A stretch of 44,928 nucleotides of DNA, from the NCBI RefSeq assembly GCF_001586785.1, contig NZ_LUFH02000049.1:1-44928 (forward strand), read 5' to 3'. The notes under the pieces are model-generated. The model was not told where the DNA came from. It saw only the letters and a list, made by a program, of their open reading frames with translations, and made no database searches. Of this stretch, positions 1-8,985 are shown piece by piece (the first letter of the stretch is position 1; each line of letters begins with the position of its first letter). Source of the DNA: Sphaerospermopsis aphanizomenoides BCCUSP55 (GTDB lineage Bacteria > Cyanobacteriota > Cyanobacteriia > Cyanobacteriales > Nostocaceae). A program made the position numbers and the translations under genes.

Positions 1-1889
1 GGATTAAGTGCTTCATAGCCACCAGCTAAGAAGGCGCGATATAGGGGGAGTTCAAACAGTTCCCGCATCACGTTTCTAGAGCGTTGTAAGTCTTCTACAG
101 TTTCAAATAGCGGTACAACTCGAATTGTTCCTATAGCCAGGGCTGGGTCAAATAGTCTGGCTTCTTTGGCTAGGAGCAGAACTTCCAACACATCGCTGAC
201 TTCCCGGCACATACTGATAATGTACGTCTGACAGATGTTGATGCCAAATTCTTGTTGCAGCGATCGCACTATCCGGAAGGTTTCAATTACATCATTGGTT
301 TTTTCCGAAAATGGTAATTCAGCAGGAATTAACGGCCGTCTGGTTTGTAATTCCCCAGTTAACCAAGCCACCCTTTGGGCTTCTGATAGTTCGTTATAAG
401 CTTGGGGTAAAACTTGCAAGTATTCCAAAATCTCATTCAGCGCATCCGAATGACGAGATGATTCTTGCCGAATATCTAGTTGAGTGAGGTTAAAGTCGAA
501 AATTTCTACTTGACAGATCAGGTTGTCTAGTTCTCGACAACTTAGACCCGTTTCCGTCAAATTGTGTTGAATCAAGCGCAGTTCTGCTAAAAATTCCGCC
601 CCTGAACGGTACATAGGGGAATCTTCATTGGCTGGTGTTTCCCGATTATATAAAGCTAGATTGCGATCGCGGGTATTTTCCAGTCTTCTCAGCACATAAG
701 CCAGTTTCAAGCGATATGGTTCTTGACGATAACGTAATGCTAGAGCATCATAAACATCACTCAAAGTAGATTGATCTAACTCCAGCGACTCTAGTAAATC
801 TGGCAGTACATCGCTCCACTGCATTGACACACTCAATAATTCAATCAGTTTCTTCACCGATTGAATGTATCTTTCCAAAACCATTTTCCGCTGATAGCAA
901 GCGGTTTTCCAAGTGACTTCTGGTGTTACTGACGGGTTTCCATCCCTATCTGAACCTACCCAAGAACCAAAAGAACAGAAGTTTTTACTGGGTGGTTCTA
1001 ACCAAGGAAATGTTTGTGCCAAGGAATATTTAAGACGTTTATACAGTTGAGGAATACCGTCAAATAACACTTCTTGGAAGTAGTGCAGAGCATAATCTAC
1101 TTCATCTAGAACTGTGGGTTTGAACTGGTGGAGTTCATCTGTACGCCACCACAGGCGGATTTCTTCCAATAATCGCTCTTTCACTTCTTGAGCTTCCCAA
1201 GGATAGCCACCAGAACGATTTTCCAAGTTATCTAGCTGCTGTAAAAGGTCTACTACCTGTCGCTGTTTATCCCTGATCGTATGACGGACAATTTCCGTGG
1301 GGTGTGCTGTGAAAACCAAGCGGATATCTAGCTGAGAAATCAGCCGTTGAATTTGCTGAGGTGGTACATTCAGTTTAAATAACAGAGGAAATAAAGCAGC
1401 AAATGTACCTTTTTCTTTAATTGGTGTTGTATCTGTCCAACTTTGTGATAATGAATCTGCGCCTAATTCCTTGGTGACAGGTAAGTCGTCTTCCCTTTGA
1501 TTCGTTGAATAAATAATATTGGTCAGATGTTCCTGATCTATGCTATCTGAATCAGAATAGCGGGTTAATTGCTGCTTTTGCTCATATTCCTGTTCTATGA
1601 TATTAATCAACTGAAAATAAAGAGCAAAAGCACGAGCAGCACGAATAGCCTCGTTGATATTCAGTTGTTCAATCAACTCTACTGCGGAGGAGGTTTGGTC
1701 ATGAGTCGCTTGTCCTTCTGGGGAACACAAATCGCGCAATTGTCGCAATAAATCCACCATTTTTTGACCACATTCTTGCCGAAGAACCGACTCCCACAAT
1801 TCCTCTACTACCTGTAGACGATGGCGCAAGAATAATTCCGAGGGGTAAAAACTCGCTGCTGGGGATGAAGAGTATAAAAGAGAACCCAT
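1..1889 (-). CDS. ppc: Phosphoenolpyruvate carboxylase, N-terminal part (cut by window edge)
   Basis: PEP carboxylase adds bicarbonate to PEP to give oxaloacetate; in cyanobacteria it supplies C4 acids for amino-acid synthesis alongside the Calvin cycle. The reverse strand reads open from ATG at 1889 to the window edge: 629 codons of a family usually about 1,000 residues long, so the C-terminal third lies outside. Visible signatures are the N-terminal [15 protein letters not shown], the catalytic-histidine motif VFTAHPTEI, and [15 protein letters not shown]. The start agrees with the N-terminus I recall for Nostoc homologues (MGS..YSS). No stop or frameshift was seen. The gene is monocistronic as far as visible, with a long repeat-rich leader upstream. 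Identification is very safe. Confidence 0.96.
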   Translation of the reverse strand, partial: MGSLLYSSSPAASFYPSELFLRHRLQVVEELWESVLRQECGQKMVDLLRQLRDLCSPEGQATHDQTSSAVELIEQLNINEAIRAARAFALYFQLINIIEQEYEQKQQLTRYSDSDSIDQEHLTNIIYSTNQREDDLPVTKELGADSLSQSWTDTTPIKEKGTFAALFPLLFKLNVPPQQIQRLISQLDIRLVFTAHPTEIVRHTIRDKQRQVVDLLQQLDNLENRSGGYPWEAQEVKERLLEEIRLWWRTDELHQFKPTVLDEVDYALHYFQEVLFDGIPQLYKRLKYSLAQTFPWLEPPSKNFCSFGSWVGSDRDGNPSVTPEVTWKTACYQRKMVLERYIQSVKKLIELLSVSMQWSDVLPDLLESLELDQSTLSDVYDALALRYRQEPYRLKLAYVLRRLENTRDRNLALYNRETPANEDSPMYRSGAEFLAELRLIQHNLTETGLSCRELDNLICQVEIFDFNLTQLDIRQESSRHSDALNEILEYLQVLPQAYNELSEAQRVAWLTGELQTRRPLIPAELPFSEKTNDVIETFRIVRSLQQEFGINICQTYIISMCREVSDVLEVLLLAKEARLFDPALAIGTIRVVPLFETVEDLQRSRNVMRELFELPLYRAFLAGGYEALN

Positions 1890-2371
1890 ATTCTTTGCTC
1901 TGTAAAGCCAATTACTGTTGACAATTTTAGTTTTTTGCTTGTAGCTCTATATGATTAACTGAAACCAATAATTAGGTTGCTAGTTAGGAAAAAGGGGGCA
2001 TGAGGCATGAGGCAAAGGAGAAAATCAACAATTACCAATTACCAATTACCAATTACCAATTACCAGCCTAAACTAGATGACTAGCGACTTGGGTTAAAGA
2101 GTTATATAGATATATCAGATTGCAGATCAATAAGGTACAGAATCTAAATTTAAAGCTGGACAACAAGCCAGTTTTACTGCTGATTTCTGACCAAGACCCG
2201 TTGGGGTGGGGTATGGGGTGTGGGGTTTCCAGACCGAGCTAACAACCTTGGGAATACAAGCCCTATCTTTTCAGGACGCGAGCATCCTGGGGAGTTTAAG
2301 CTCTGTCCAACCCTGTCTTCCCTACACTCTCTACCCTACACCCTGTTGGTGACTGCTGAATTCTGCTGTAT
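1890..2371. other. Repeat-rich spacer upstream of ppc
   Basis: About 480 bases without a convincing gene. It holds a heptamer array (2029-2063), a G-rich stretch (2194-2228), and a short weak hairpin near 2270-2290 (cagga/tcctg arms). The ppc promoter should lie at the left end, but I cannot place it. No tRNA or known small RNA was recognised. Confidence 0.6.
2029..2063. repeat. STRR heptamer array (CAATTAC)5
   Basis: Five perfect head-to-tail copies of CAATTAC. Seven-base tandem arrays of this kind (STRR) are a known feature of heterocystous cyanobacteria. It lies about 140 bases upstream of the ppc start. Confidence 0.9.
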
Positions 2372-2608
2372 TTAGCTGTTACTTAATTCCTGTTGATCTC
2401 CCAAGTTGAGAATAGGTAGGCGATCGCCCCTAAAGACTTCTTCACTGGCTTCACCTAAAGCTTTCAATCCCTCAGCAGTGGCTTTTTCTGCTATAAGTAG
2501 CAGTAGCATAGATGCTGTACCTATTTGCAGGAGACAACATTGAGGAATACTAGACAAAATCAGATTTAATCCGTTAGTAGGTGAGGGGTTCTGGTTTAGA
2601 AGTGACAT
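2372..2608 (-). CDS. Small hypothetical membrane protein
   Basis: 78 codons from ATG at 2608. The middle is hydrophobic (about residues 15-42, containing LLQIGTASMLLLLIAEK) and could form one membrane helix. A polar tail follows with GEASEEVFRGDRLPIL. A HIP1-like octamer lies inside the frame near 2420. Composition is protein-like and differs from the repeats around it, which is why I keep it. I recognise no family. It points the same way as ppc but is far from it, so an operon is unlikely. It could still be a chance frame. Confidence 0.5.
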   Translation of the reverse strand: MSLLNQNPSPTNGLNLILSSIPQCCLLQIGTASMLLLLIAEKATAEGLKALGEASEEVFRGDRLPILNLGDQQELSNS

Positions 2609-2647
2609 TGCTAATTCTTGGTAATTGGCAGATGAGTAAAATTAGGA

Positions 2648-2708
2648 GGCAGAAGGCAGTGGTTCGACTTCGCTCACCAACCGGAGGCAGAAGGCAGAAG
2701 GCAGAAGG
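2648..2708. repeat. STRR heptamers (GGCAGAA) interrupted by a short insert
   Basis: GGCAGAA occurs once at 2648-2654 and three times in tandem at 2686-2706. Between the blocks lies a roughly 30-base segment whose core (gtggttcgacttcgctcac, from 2659) has short complementary ends (gtggt/accaac). It looks like a small dispersed repeat nested in an STRR. Confidence 0.75.
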
Positions 2709-2897
2709 TAAATCTTTCTCCCCACACCCCACACCCCACACTCCCAGACAGATAAGACTATCTTTGACCATTTTGCAAGCTCCAAAGGTAACAAAATTGT
2801 TAAAAAAAAACTGCAAAATGTGATAAATCTATGTTTCTAGTTTACAAGTACAGGCAAAATCCCCCAATACTCGCTTCCTGTTAAACTTAACTTCATA

Positions 2898-5800
2898 ATG
2901 AAAACACTATTACTAGATCGCCAGCAAACCTTAGTGCAGTGGGTAAGCCAAGCAACAGGAATCAACACTTTCGGGGTGAAAGTCCGGTTGTTGGGAAATG
3001 ACCTACATATCCTTTGTGAAGGTACAGACTGTCCACAACGTTGGCAAACTCTTTCTGATTTGCTGCAAGCACTACAGCAAACAGACTTGGATAGCTTAAC
3101 CAATGAGGAACAATCCCCAATATACCAAGTATTGGTTTACGGTCGAAAAAAAGGAGAATACCGTCCTCAATGGTGTCATCGGGTCTACTTAAATCAGTTA
3201 GATCGGCATCTAGAACAAGTACAACAGGCGCTGTTATCAGAATCAGTCAAATCTAAAACAATTGGGGTCAGTGGGGCGCTGATTGTCTCTAATGAAAGTT
3301 TGGCACGTCAGGGCAACCCAGATGCTATTGCTCGTTATCTTAGCGAAAATCTCAGTAACTTGGGTGTGGCAGTCCAAGTTAAAAGTACGCCATTTGAGTC
3401 TAAAACCAACTCTCAAAAGATCGGTAATCGTCTGTGGATCTTTTGTCAGTCAAGTTATAGTCCTGATGCTACCTTATTGGCAGAACCAATAGCCCAACAG
3501 TTGCGGCATCTCAAGTTGTCTGGCTATGAAGATGCAGTCATTGTCTCCCAAGTTCGGGGTGAGAATGCTCCTGATTGGCGACTGCGGGTGGATTTGACCC
3601 CACCAGAAAAAATGCTCAAAGAATGGGCGCGTTGGGGAGATGTACAAGCGATCGCTCGGTTATTAACTGAGGTACTATCAGATTTTAAAATTTCTGTCCA
3701 AGCTGCTCTGAAAGAATTTACTCTACATATCTTTTGTACACCAGCTGTTGACCCTTTAAAAAATGCTCCCGCCCCAGAAAAGGAAGCTTGTTTACAAGTT
3801 ATTGTCTCTCAGCTAGAAGCGATCGCTCCTCAAGGTATTCTCGCTGCTGCTATCTATGGACAAAAAACAGGTGATCAGCAACCTGCTTGGGTAGATTGGG
3901 TGTCTCTCCCCGCTTCAATACATCCTGCTTTGGCAACATCTACACTGGCTCTAGGTAGTGCTGGTGACGAACCAGCTATTATCTTTTTGCTGGAAAGGTT
4001 ACTTAATCATGATATGGATTGGCGCTTAAAAACAGGTGGCATTCGCGTTCTGCTTTTGCGTAAAGGCGATTTACTGCACGTGATGTGTGATGCACCCAAT
4101 TGTCCCACCCGTCAACAAGTGGCCACTAAAGTCACTCAATTTATTCGTCAACTCAATATTCTTGGACTTACTGGTGTCAGAATTTATGGCCGTCGTGCAG
4201 GTGATAGCGAACCTGTTTGGCATCATGGTGTTGATTTTGAACAACGCCACCGATTAGTACCAGAAGCAACACCAGAATTTGCTGCTACATCTGAATACGT
4301 AAATGATTTGCTCACTAACGAAACTGATGAGCCTATTGTGCGACCTGATTTAACAACCCAGGAAGTTCAAAGTTTCGTGAAGGAAGCAGCACAGCATTGG
4401 CTAGAAACGGCTCATAAACAGGTCAAAAAGTTACTTGTGGAAACTCAATTGTTTGCGGACACTAACCAAGCCATTGAACACAACCCTGATGAGCAAGGAG
4501 TTGGGGGTAGTTTCATCTGGATAGCTTTGGGATTTATGCTCACACTCCAAACTGATTGGATGTTAGGTTACGTCATTAATCGTATCCAAAATTCTCCCCA
4601 AGGTGCTAGTATTTTATCCTCATCATCCTCCCAATCTCAAACATCTTTGACATCAGGCACGGATCAGAGTCAACGCACAGCATTTTTTACCAGCAGCAAC
4701 AATACCCAATCTTCTCAATCCTCTAATTCTGCCTTTAATGCTTCTGGTTTTACCCAAAATGATGAGGCGGAAAATTTGCCCAATTCCCCATTAAAACAAA
4801 AAGCTAATTCCACCGCTATTCTTTTAGCAGCGCGATCCCGCAAGGCGGGAGCTTCGCTAACACAAATGCCCAGCTTTGGAGCAAGGCAATTAGATGAACA
4901 ATTAGCACTTTATAAACAGCGTTTAGCGACAACAGGAAAACCACCAGATATCTTAATTATTGGTTCTTCTCGCGCATTAAGAGGAGTTGACCCTGTTGCC
5001 CTGACTAAAGCTTTAGCAACTCAAGGTTATGCAACAACTGACGTATTTAATTTTGGTATTAATGGTGCTACAGCCCAAGTTGTAGATTTTATCATTCGCC
5101 AAGTTTTGCAACCATCAGAATTACCAAAACTGATTATTTGGGCAGATGGTTCTAGAGCTTTTAATAGTGGACGTAATGATATTACATTTAACGCCATCGC
5201 TGCATCAAAAGGATATCAAGAAGTTTTAAAAAGAGCTAATCAACCAAAAAATAGTGATAATTTATCACTACAAGAAACAAATCAATCAGCAGACAACAAA
5301 ATCACAGATCAGGCACGAAATGTTAATACTTATGAAGTAGCTAATGAGTTGCTAAATCAGGCTTTAATGAATATATCTGTCAGCTATAAAAACCGTGACC
5401 AAATTAAAATTTTATTGCAAAAAAAATTACAAGATTTACCATTTAATAACAACCATCAGTCAGTTTCATCAATAAGTAAATCAGCAACTGAGCAACCAGA
5501 AGATGAATCTCAATTATCAGTTGATTTTGATGGGTTTTTACCCCTGTCTATTCGCTTCAACCCAGTGAAATATTATCAGAAACATCCCAAAGTATCCGGA
5601 AGTTATGACAACGACTATAAATCTTTCCAACTAGCAGGAAACCAAGATACAGCCCTACAATCAGTGATTGAGTTTACTAAAAGTCAGCAAATACCAATAG
5701 TATTTGTGAATATGCCCCTTACAGGAGATTACCTAGATCCAGCACGGACAAAATATGAACAACAATTTCAACAATATATGTTAAATGTTTCCACAACTAA

Positions 5801-5948
5801 TGCCAACTTTATCTACCGGGATTTAAGCCAAATTTGGTTAAAAGGACATGACTATTTTTCTGATCCTAGTCATCTTAACCGTTACGGAGCTTATGAAATA
5901 TCCAAAAAATTAGCTATTGACCCGATGATTCCTTGGAATTTTAAGTAA
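2898..5948 (+). CDS. DUF1574 family protein: four N-terminal repeats, one membrane helix, SGNH-like C-terminal domain
   Basis: 1,016 residues. Residues 1 to about 460 contain four diverged copies of a roughly 100-residue unit. Each has a strand ending LH(I/V)xC or similar and a closing signature like YGRKKGEYRPQW; these fall near residues 81, 218, 320 and 430. A hydrophobic segment follows at about 539-558, then a Ser/Gln-rich linker. The C-terminal domain, about 650-1016, has IIGSSR near 688-691 (block-I Ser) and DPSHLN with Asp989 and His992 (block-V Asp-x-x-His), as in SGNH/GDSL esterases and AlgJ/AlgX-type acetyltransferases. I infer a type II membrane topology, with repeats inside and the SGNH domain outside. 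The MBOAT gene starts 66 bases downstream, so surface-polymer O-acylation is the likely role. A palindromic repeat is translated in frame near residue 650. DUF1574 assignment is from memory. Confidence 0.82.
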   Translation: MKTLLLDRQQTLVQWVSQATGINTFGVKVRLLGNDLHILCEGTDCPQRWQTLSDLLQALQQTDLDSLTNEEQSPIYQVLVYGRKKGEYRPQWCHRVYLNQLDRHLEQVQQALLSESVKSKTIGVSGALIVSNESLARQGNPDAIARYLSENLSNLGVAVQVKSTPFESKTNSQKIGNRLWIFCQSSYSPDATLLAEPIAQQLRHLKLSGYEDAVIVSQVRGENAPDWRLRVDLTPPEKMLKEWARWGDVQAIARLLTEVLSDFKISVQAALKEFTLHIFCTPAVDPLKNAPAPEKEACLQVIVSQLEAIAPQGILAAAIYGQKTGDQQPAWVDWVSLPASIHPALATSTLALGSAGDEPAIIFLLERLLNHDMDWRLKTGGIRVLLLRKGDLLHVMCDAPNCPTRQQVATKVTQFIRQLNILGLTGVRIYGRRAGDSEPVWHHGVDFEQRHRLVPEATPEFAATSEYVNDLLTNETDEPIVRPDLTTQEVQSFVKEAAQHWLETAHKQVKKLLVETQLFADTNQAIEHNPDEQGVGGSFIWIALGFMLTLQTDWMLGYVINRIQNSPQGASILSSSSSQSQTSLTSGTDQSQRTAFFTSSNNTQSSQSSNSAFNASGFTQNDEAENLPNSPLKQKANSTAILLAARSRKAGASLTQMPSFGARQLDEQLALYKQRLATTGKPPDILIIGSSRALRGVDPVALTKALATQGYATTDVFNFGINGATAQVVDFIIRQVLQPSELPKLIIWADGSRAFNSGRNDITFNAIAASKGYQEVLKRANQPKNSDNLSLQETNQSADNKITDQARNVNTYEVANELLNQALMNISVSYKNRDQIKILLQKKLQDLPFNNNHQSVSSISKSATEQPEDESQLSVDFDGFLPLSIRFNPVKYYQKHPKVSGSYDNDYKSFQLAGNQDTALQSVIEFTKSQQIPIVFVNMPLTGDYLDPARTKYEQQFQQYMLNVSTTNANFIYRDLSQIWLKGHDYFSDPSHLNRYGAYEISKKLAIDPMIPWNFK
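4832..4860 (+). repeat. Palindromic dispersed repeat translated in frame
   Basis: The core has perfect arms TCCCGC (4836-4841) and GCGGGA (4845-4850) around AAG, bordered by GCGA and TCGC. It resembles small palindromes scattered through Nostocales genomes. Here it lies within the DUF1574 gene and adds about ten residues (ARSRKAGASL) in the linker before the SGNH domain, without breaking the frame. Confidence 0.65.
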
Positions 5949-6014
5949 ATGGTGACTAGGAACTGGGAACTGGGAAGAAATTTTTATTAATGACTAATAA
6001 CCAATGACTAAAAA

Positions 6015-7514
6015 ATGAAGTTTATATCAATATTTTACGGGCTTTTTTTGTTGAGTATTTTGGGAATTTACTGGACTGTAGCCGCACAGAAGTTAAGATT
6101 GTGGACTCTACTCATAGCCAGTATGGTATTTTATGCCTCTTGGCATATTCAATACCTACCATTACTGTTAGTGCTGACTTTTATTAACTTCCGTCTAGGT
6201 CTAGAAATTGGTAACAACACCTCACCAGGAAAACATTCCCAAGACTGGAAAATTTCTAATGAAGATTGGCAAATTGCTCAATCCGACTGGAATCTTCGTC
6301 GTCTAAAAGTTTTGTGTCTTGGTGTGATTTTAAATGTCGGACTTTTATTAAGTTTTAAGTATTTGCCTATTGTTTCAAAATGGATATTTAACGTACCTAT
6401 AGATTCACCAAATACTCCTTTTAAACTAATTACACCCTTGGGAATTTCCTTTTTTACATTTGAGTGTATCGCTTATTTAATAGATGTCTATCGTGGAGCG
6501 CCTGCTACTGAGCAGTTTTTGAAATTTGCTACATACAAATTATTTTTTGCTAAATTAATTTCTGGCCCAATTACTCGTTACCATAACTTAGCAGTTCAAT
6601 TCAATACACTGCAATTTCCTAATATTGATAAATTGGCAGAAGGATTATGGTTAATTGCTAGAGGTGCAGTTAAAAAAGGTATTCTCGCCGATAATCTGGG
6701 AATTTTTGTTGATTTATGTTTTGGTAACTTACAAAGAGCAGGTAGCACAGATTTATGGTTAGCTACCTTTGCTTACGGCTTACAATTATATTTAGATTTT
6801 AATGGTTATGTAGATATTGCCCGTGGGAGTGCTTTACTTTTTGGGTTAGTTTTACCTGAAAATTTTGATTTCCCCTATTTTAGTACCAGCATTGCAGATT
6901 TTTGGCGACGCTGGCATATAACTTTGGGTGATTGGTTACGTAATTATCTATACTTTCCTTTGGGTGGTTCTCGTCGGGGATTACTTCGTACCTGCACAAA
7001 CTTATTGATAGTGATGCTAGTTGCCGGTATCTGGCATGGTTCTGCGTGGGGCTTTATAATTTGGGGAATATTGCATGGTGTAGCTTTAGTAGTTCATCGT
7101 CTCACAGAAGCCATCAGCGATCGCTCGAAAATTTTGATTCTATTTTGGCAAAACCCTGTCGGTATAGTTTTCGCTTGGTTGTTAACCCAATTTATGGTTT
7201 TCACATCTTGGATCTGGTTTCGTCTCCCCAACATCCAAGATTCTGTTTTAGTTATACAACACCTTTGGGGTAAGACTGCTGATGCCCAGTTTGCAGAAAA
7301 AGTCTATGTAGAAGCCCTTAATATGAGCCAATATCAGCTTTCTTATTTACTCATCAGTTTATCTGTTCTAATGATTATCATCTATGCCTTTAAACGAGGG
7401 ATGAAGTTAGAGTTTAGCTGGCCTATCAAACTTGTTTTCGTACCTTTATGCTTCTATGCCGTTTGGATATTAGCACCTGAAGGTGGTTTGCCTTACATAT
7501 ACTTTGATTTTTAG
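6015..7514 (+). CDS. MBOAT family O-acyltransferase (AlgI/DltB-like)
   Basis: 499 residues with many hydrophobic segments, typical of membrane-bound O-acyltransferases that pass acyl groups across the membrane to sugars or other polymers. Hallmarks are TPLGISFFTFECIAYLID, FNGYVDIARGSALLFG, the WRRWHITLGDWLRNYLYFPLGG block, and IWHGSAWGFIIWG with the presumed catalytic His341. Length matches AlgI-like proteins (about 470-520). It lies 66 bases after the DUF1574/SGNH gene on the same strand. In alginate and similar systems an MBOAT protein works with an SGNH-domain partner, so the two are probably one operon and one acylation machine. The substrate cannot be read from sequence. No paralogue is visible in the window. 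Confidence 0.9.
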   Translation: MKFISIFYGLFLLSILGIYWTVAAQKLRLWTLLIASMVFYASWHIQYLPLLLVLTFINFRLGLEIGNNTSPGKHSQDWKISNEDWQIAQSDWNLRRLKVLCLGVILNVGLLLSFKYLPIVSKWIFNVPIDSPNTPFKLITPLGISFFTFECIAYLIDVYRGAPATEQFLKFATYKLFFAKLISGPITRYHNLAVQFNTLQFPNIDKLAEGLWLIARGAVKKGILADNLGIFVDLCFGNLQRAGSTDLWLATFAYGLQLYLDFNGYVDIARGSALLFGLVLPENFDFPYFSTSIADFWRRWHITLGDWLRNYLYFPLGGSRRGLLRTCTNLLIVMLVAGIWHGSAWGFIIWGILHGVALVVHRLTEAISDRSKILILFWQNPVGIVFAWLLTQFMVFTSWIWFRLPNIQDSVLVIQHLWGKTADAQFAEKVYVEALNMSQYQLSYLLISLSVLMIIIYAFKRGMKLEFSWPIKLVFVPLCFYAVWILAPEGGLPYIYFDF

Positions 7515-7525
7515 TATTTTTTGTG

Positions 7526-7676
7526 AGGACTTACGCAGAAAAAACGAAAAATTAAAGGTTTGGACAAAGGGGTAAAGTGATAGAAAAATTAAGGTCGAGA
7601 AGAGGAAACCCTCTACACCCAGTCCATGACTTACGTCAAGCTGTAGTATCACATATAACTTCCGTGCCTAAGTCCT
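7526..7676. mobile_element. Candidate MITE with 12-base terminal inverted repeats
   Basis: The left end AGGACTTACGCA (7526-7537) and right end TGCCTAAGTCCT (7665-7676) are inverted repeats with one mismatch, enclosing about 150 bases with no credible gene. The left-end 12-mer recurs exactly at 32369-32380, so it is a dispersed sequence. The right end and the 32369 copy are both preceded outward by TA-C, suggesting a TA target; the left flank has diverged. It sits between the MBOAT gene and the psbA promoter. Confidence 0.6.
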
Positions 7677-7749
7677 GTACTGCTTGGCTGTAAATCCGGT
7701 TACATTATCAAAAAACATAAAAGTATTATATATACTAATATAACTGGTC

Positions 7750-7781
7750 TTTACAAAACTAAACTGAGCCTCTAATATTAT
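7750..7781 (+). promoter_or_regulatory. Candidate psbA promoter
   Basis: TTTACA at 7750-7755 and TAATAT at 7773-7778, with a 17-base spacer, fit a sigma-70 type promoter. The transcript would start near 7785, giving a leader of roughly 50 bases. No strong Shine-Dalgarno sequence is seen before the ATG at 7834. Typical of highly expressed cyanobacterial psbA genes, but not proven here. Confidence 0.55.
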
Positions 7782-7833
7782 AGGCAAGTAGGCAAAACAA
7801 CCTACAAAATATCATAAACAAAGCAATCATAAA

Positions 7834-8916
7834 ATGACCACAACCTTACAACAGCGTTCAACCGCTAACGTATGGGATCGCTTCTGCGAGTGGATCACCA
7901 GCACCGAAAACCGTATCTACATCGGTTGGTTCGGCGTATTAATGATCCCCACCCTGTTAGCAGCAACCACCTGCTTCATCATCGCCTTCATCGCAGCTCC
8001 TCCCGTTGACATCGACGGTATCCGTGAGCCAGTTGCAGGTTCTTTAATCTACGGAAACAACATCATCTCTGGTGCAGTTGTTCCTTCTTCTAACGCTATC
8101 GGTTTGCACTTCTACCCCATCTGGGAAGCAGCTTCCTTAGATGAGTGGTTGTACAACGGTGGTCCTTACCAATTGGTAATTTTCCACTTCCTCATTGGTT
8201 GCGCTTGCTACCTGGGTCGTCAGTGGGAATTGTCTTACCGCTTAGGTATGCGTCCTTGGATCTGCGTAGCTTACTCTGCACCTTTGGCATCTGCTACCGC
8301 AGTATTCTTGATCTACCCCATCGGTCAAGGTTCTTTCTCCGACGGTATGCCTTTGGGTATCTCCGGAACATTCAACTTCATGATCGTGTTCCAAGCAGAA
8401 CACAACATCTTGATGCACCCCTTCCACATGTTGGGTGTAGCTGGTGTATTCGGTGGTTCCTTGTTCTCTGCAATGCACGGTTCTTTGGTAACTTCCTCCT
8501 TGGTTCGTGAAACAACCGAAACCGAATCTCAAAACTACGGTTATAAATTCGGTCAAGAAGAAGAAACCTACAACATCGTTGCAGCACACGGTTACTTCGG
8601 TCGCTTGATTTTCCAATACGCTTCATTCAACAACAGCCGTTCCTTACACTTCTTCTTGGCTGCATGGCCAGTAGTTGGTATTTGGTTCACCGCATTGGGC
8701 ATCAGCACAATGGCGTTCAACTTGAACGGTTTCAACTTTAACCAATCCATCATTGATTCTCAAGGTCGTGTCATCGGTACTTGGGCAGATGTAATCAACC
8801 GCGCTAACTTAGGTATGGAAGTAATGCACGAGCGCAACGCTCACAACTTCCCCTTAGACTTAGCTGCTAGTGAAGTTGCTCCTGTTGCTTTGACTGCTCC
8901 TGCAATCAACGGCTAA
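7834..8916 (+). CDS. psbA: Photosystem II reaction centre protein D1
   Basis: 360 residues, the standard cyanobacterial D1 length. Every key residue is in register: Tyr161 (YZ), Asp170, Glu189 and His190 for the Mn cluster and YZ; His198 for P680; His215 and His272 for the non-heme iron; His252 and Ser264 at the QB site; His332, Glu333, His337, Asp342 and Ala344 (C-terminal cleavage point). The 16-residue tail after Ala344 is removed by CtpA, encoded at 17989-19224. Residue 130 is Gln, the form found in low-light D1 variants; high-light forms usually have Glu. Codon use is markedly richer in C-ending codons than its neighbours, as expected for a very highly expressed gene. It has its own promoter and terminator and so is monocistronic. 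Confidence 0.99.
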   Translation: MTTTLQQRSTANVWDRFCEWITSTENRIYIGWFGVLMIPTLLAATTCFIIAFIAAPPVDIDGIREPVAGSLIYGNNIISGAVVPSSNAIGLHFYPIWEAASLDEWLYNGGPYQLVIFHFLIGCACYLGRQWELSYRLGMRPWICVAYSAPLASATAVFLIYPIGQGSFSDGMPLGISGTFNFMIVFQAEHNILMHPFHMLGVAGVFGGSLFSAMHGSLVTSSLVRETTETESQNYGYKFGQEEETYNIVAAHGYFGRLIFQYASFNNSRSLHFFLAAWPVVGIWFTALGISTMAFNLNGFNFNQSIIDSQGRVIGTWADVINRANLGMEVMHERNAHNFPLDLAASEVAPVALTAPAING

Positions 8917-8953
8917 TATTCAACTGGGTTTAATAAGCTTAGTTAAATAAAAG

Positions 8954-8985
8954 ATACCCTCCAGTGATGGGGGGTATTTTTGTTT
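8954..8985 (+). terminator. Rho-independent terminator of psbA
   Basis: Arms ATACCCTCC (8954-8962) and GGGGGGTAT (8969-8977) pair over nine bases with one G-T pair, loop AGTGAT, followed by a T-rich tail. It lies 38 bases after the psbA stop. Confidence 0.88.

Noticed and set aside
2250-2310. Possible small RNA with a cagga/tcctg stem
   Set aside because: The stem is only five bases and no promoter or terminator accompanies it.
2574-2823. Two 80-codon frames on opposite strands over the GGCAGAA/ccccacacc repeats
   Set aside because: Both consist largely of repeat translation and overlap each other; no protein-like composition.
8145-8626. Long frames within psbA on both strands
   Set aside because: Shadow frames caused by the strong codon bias of psbA.
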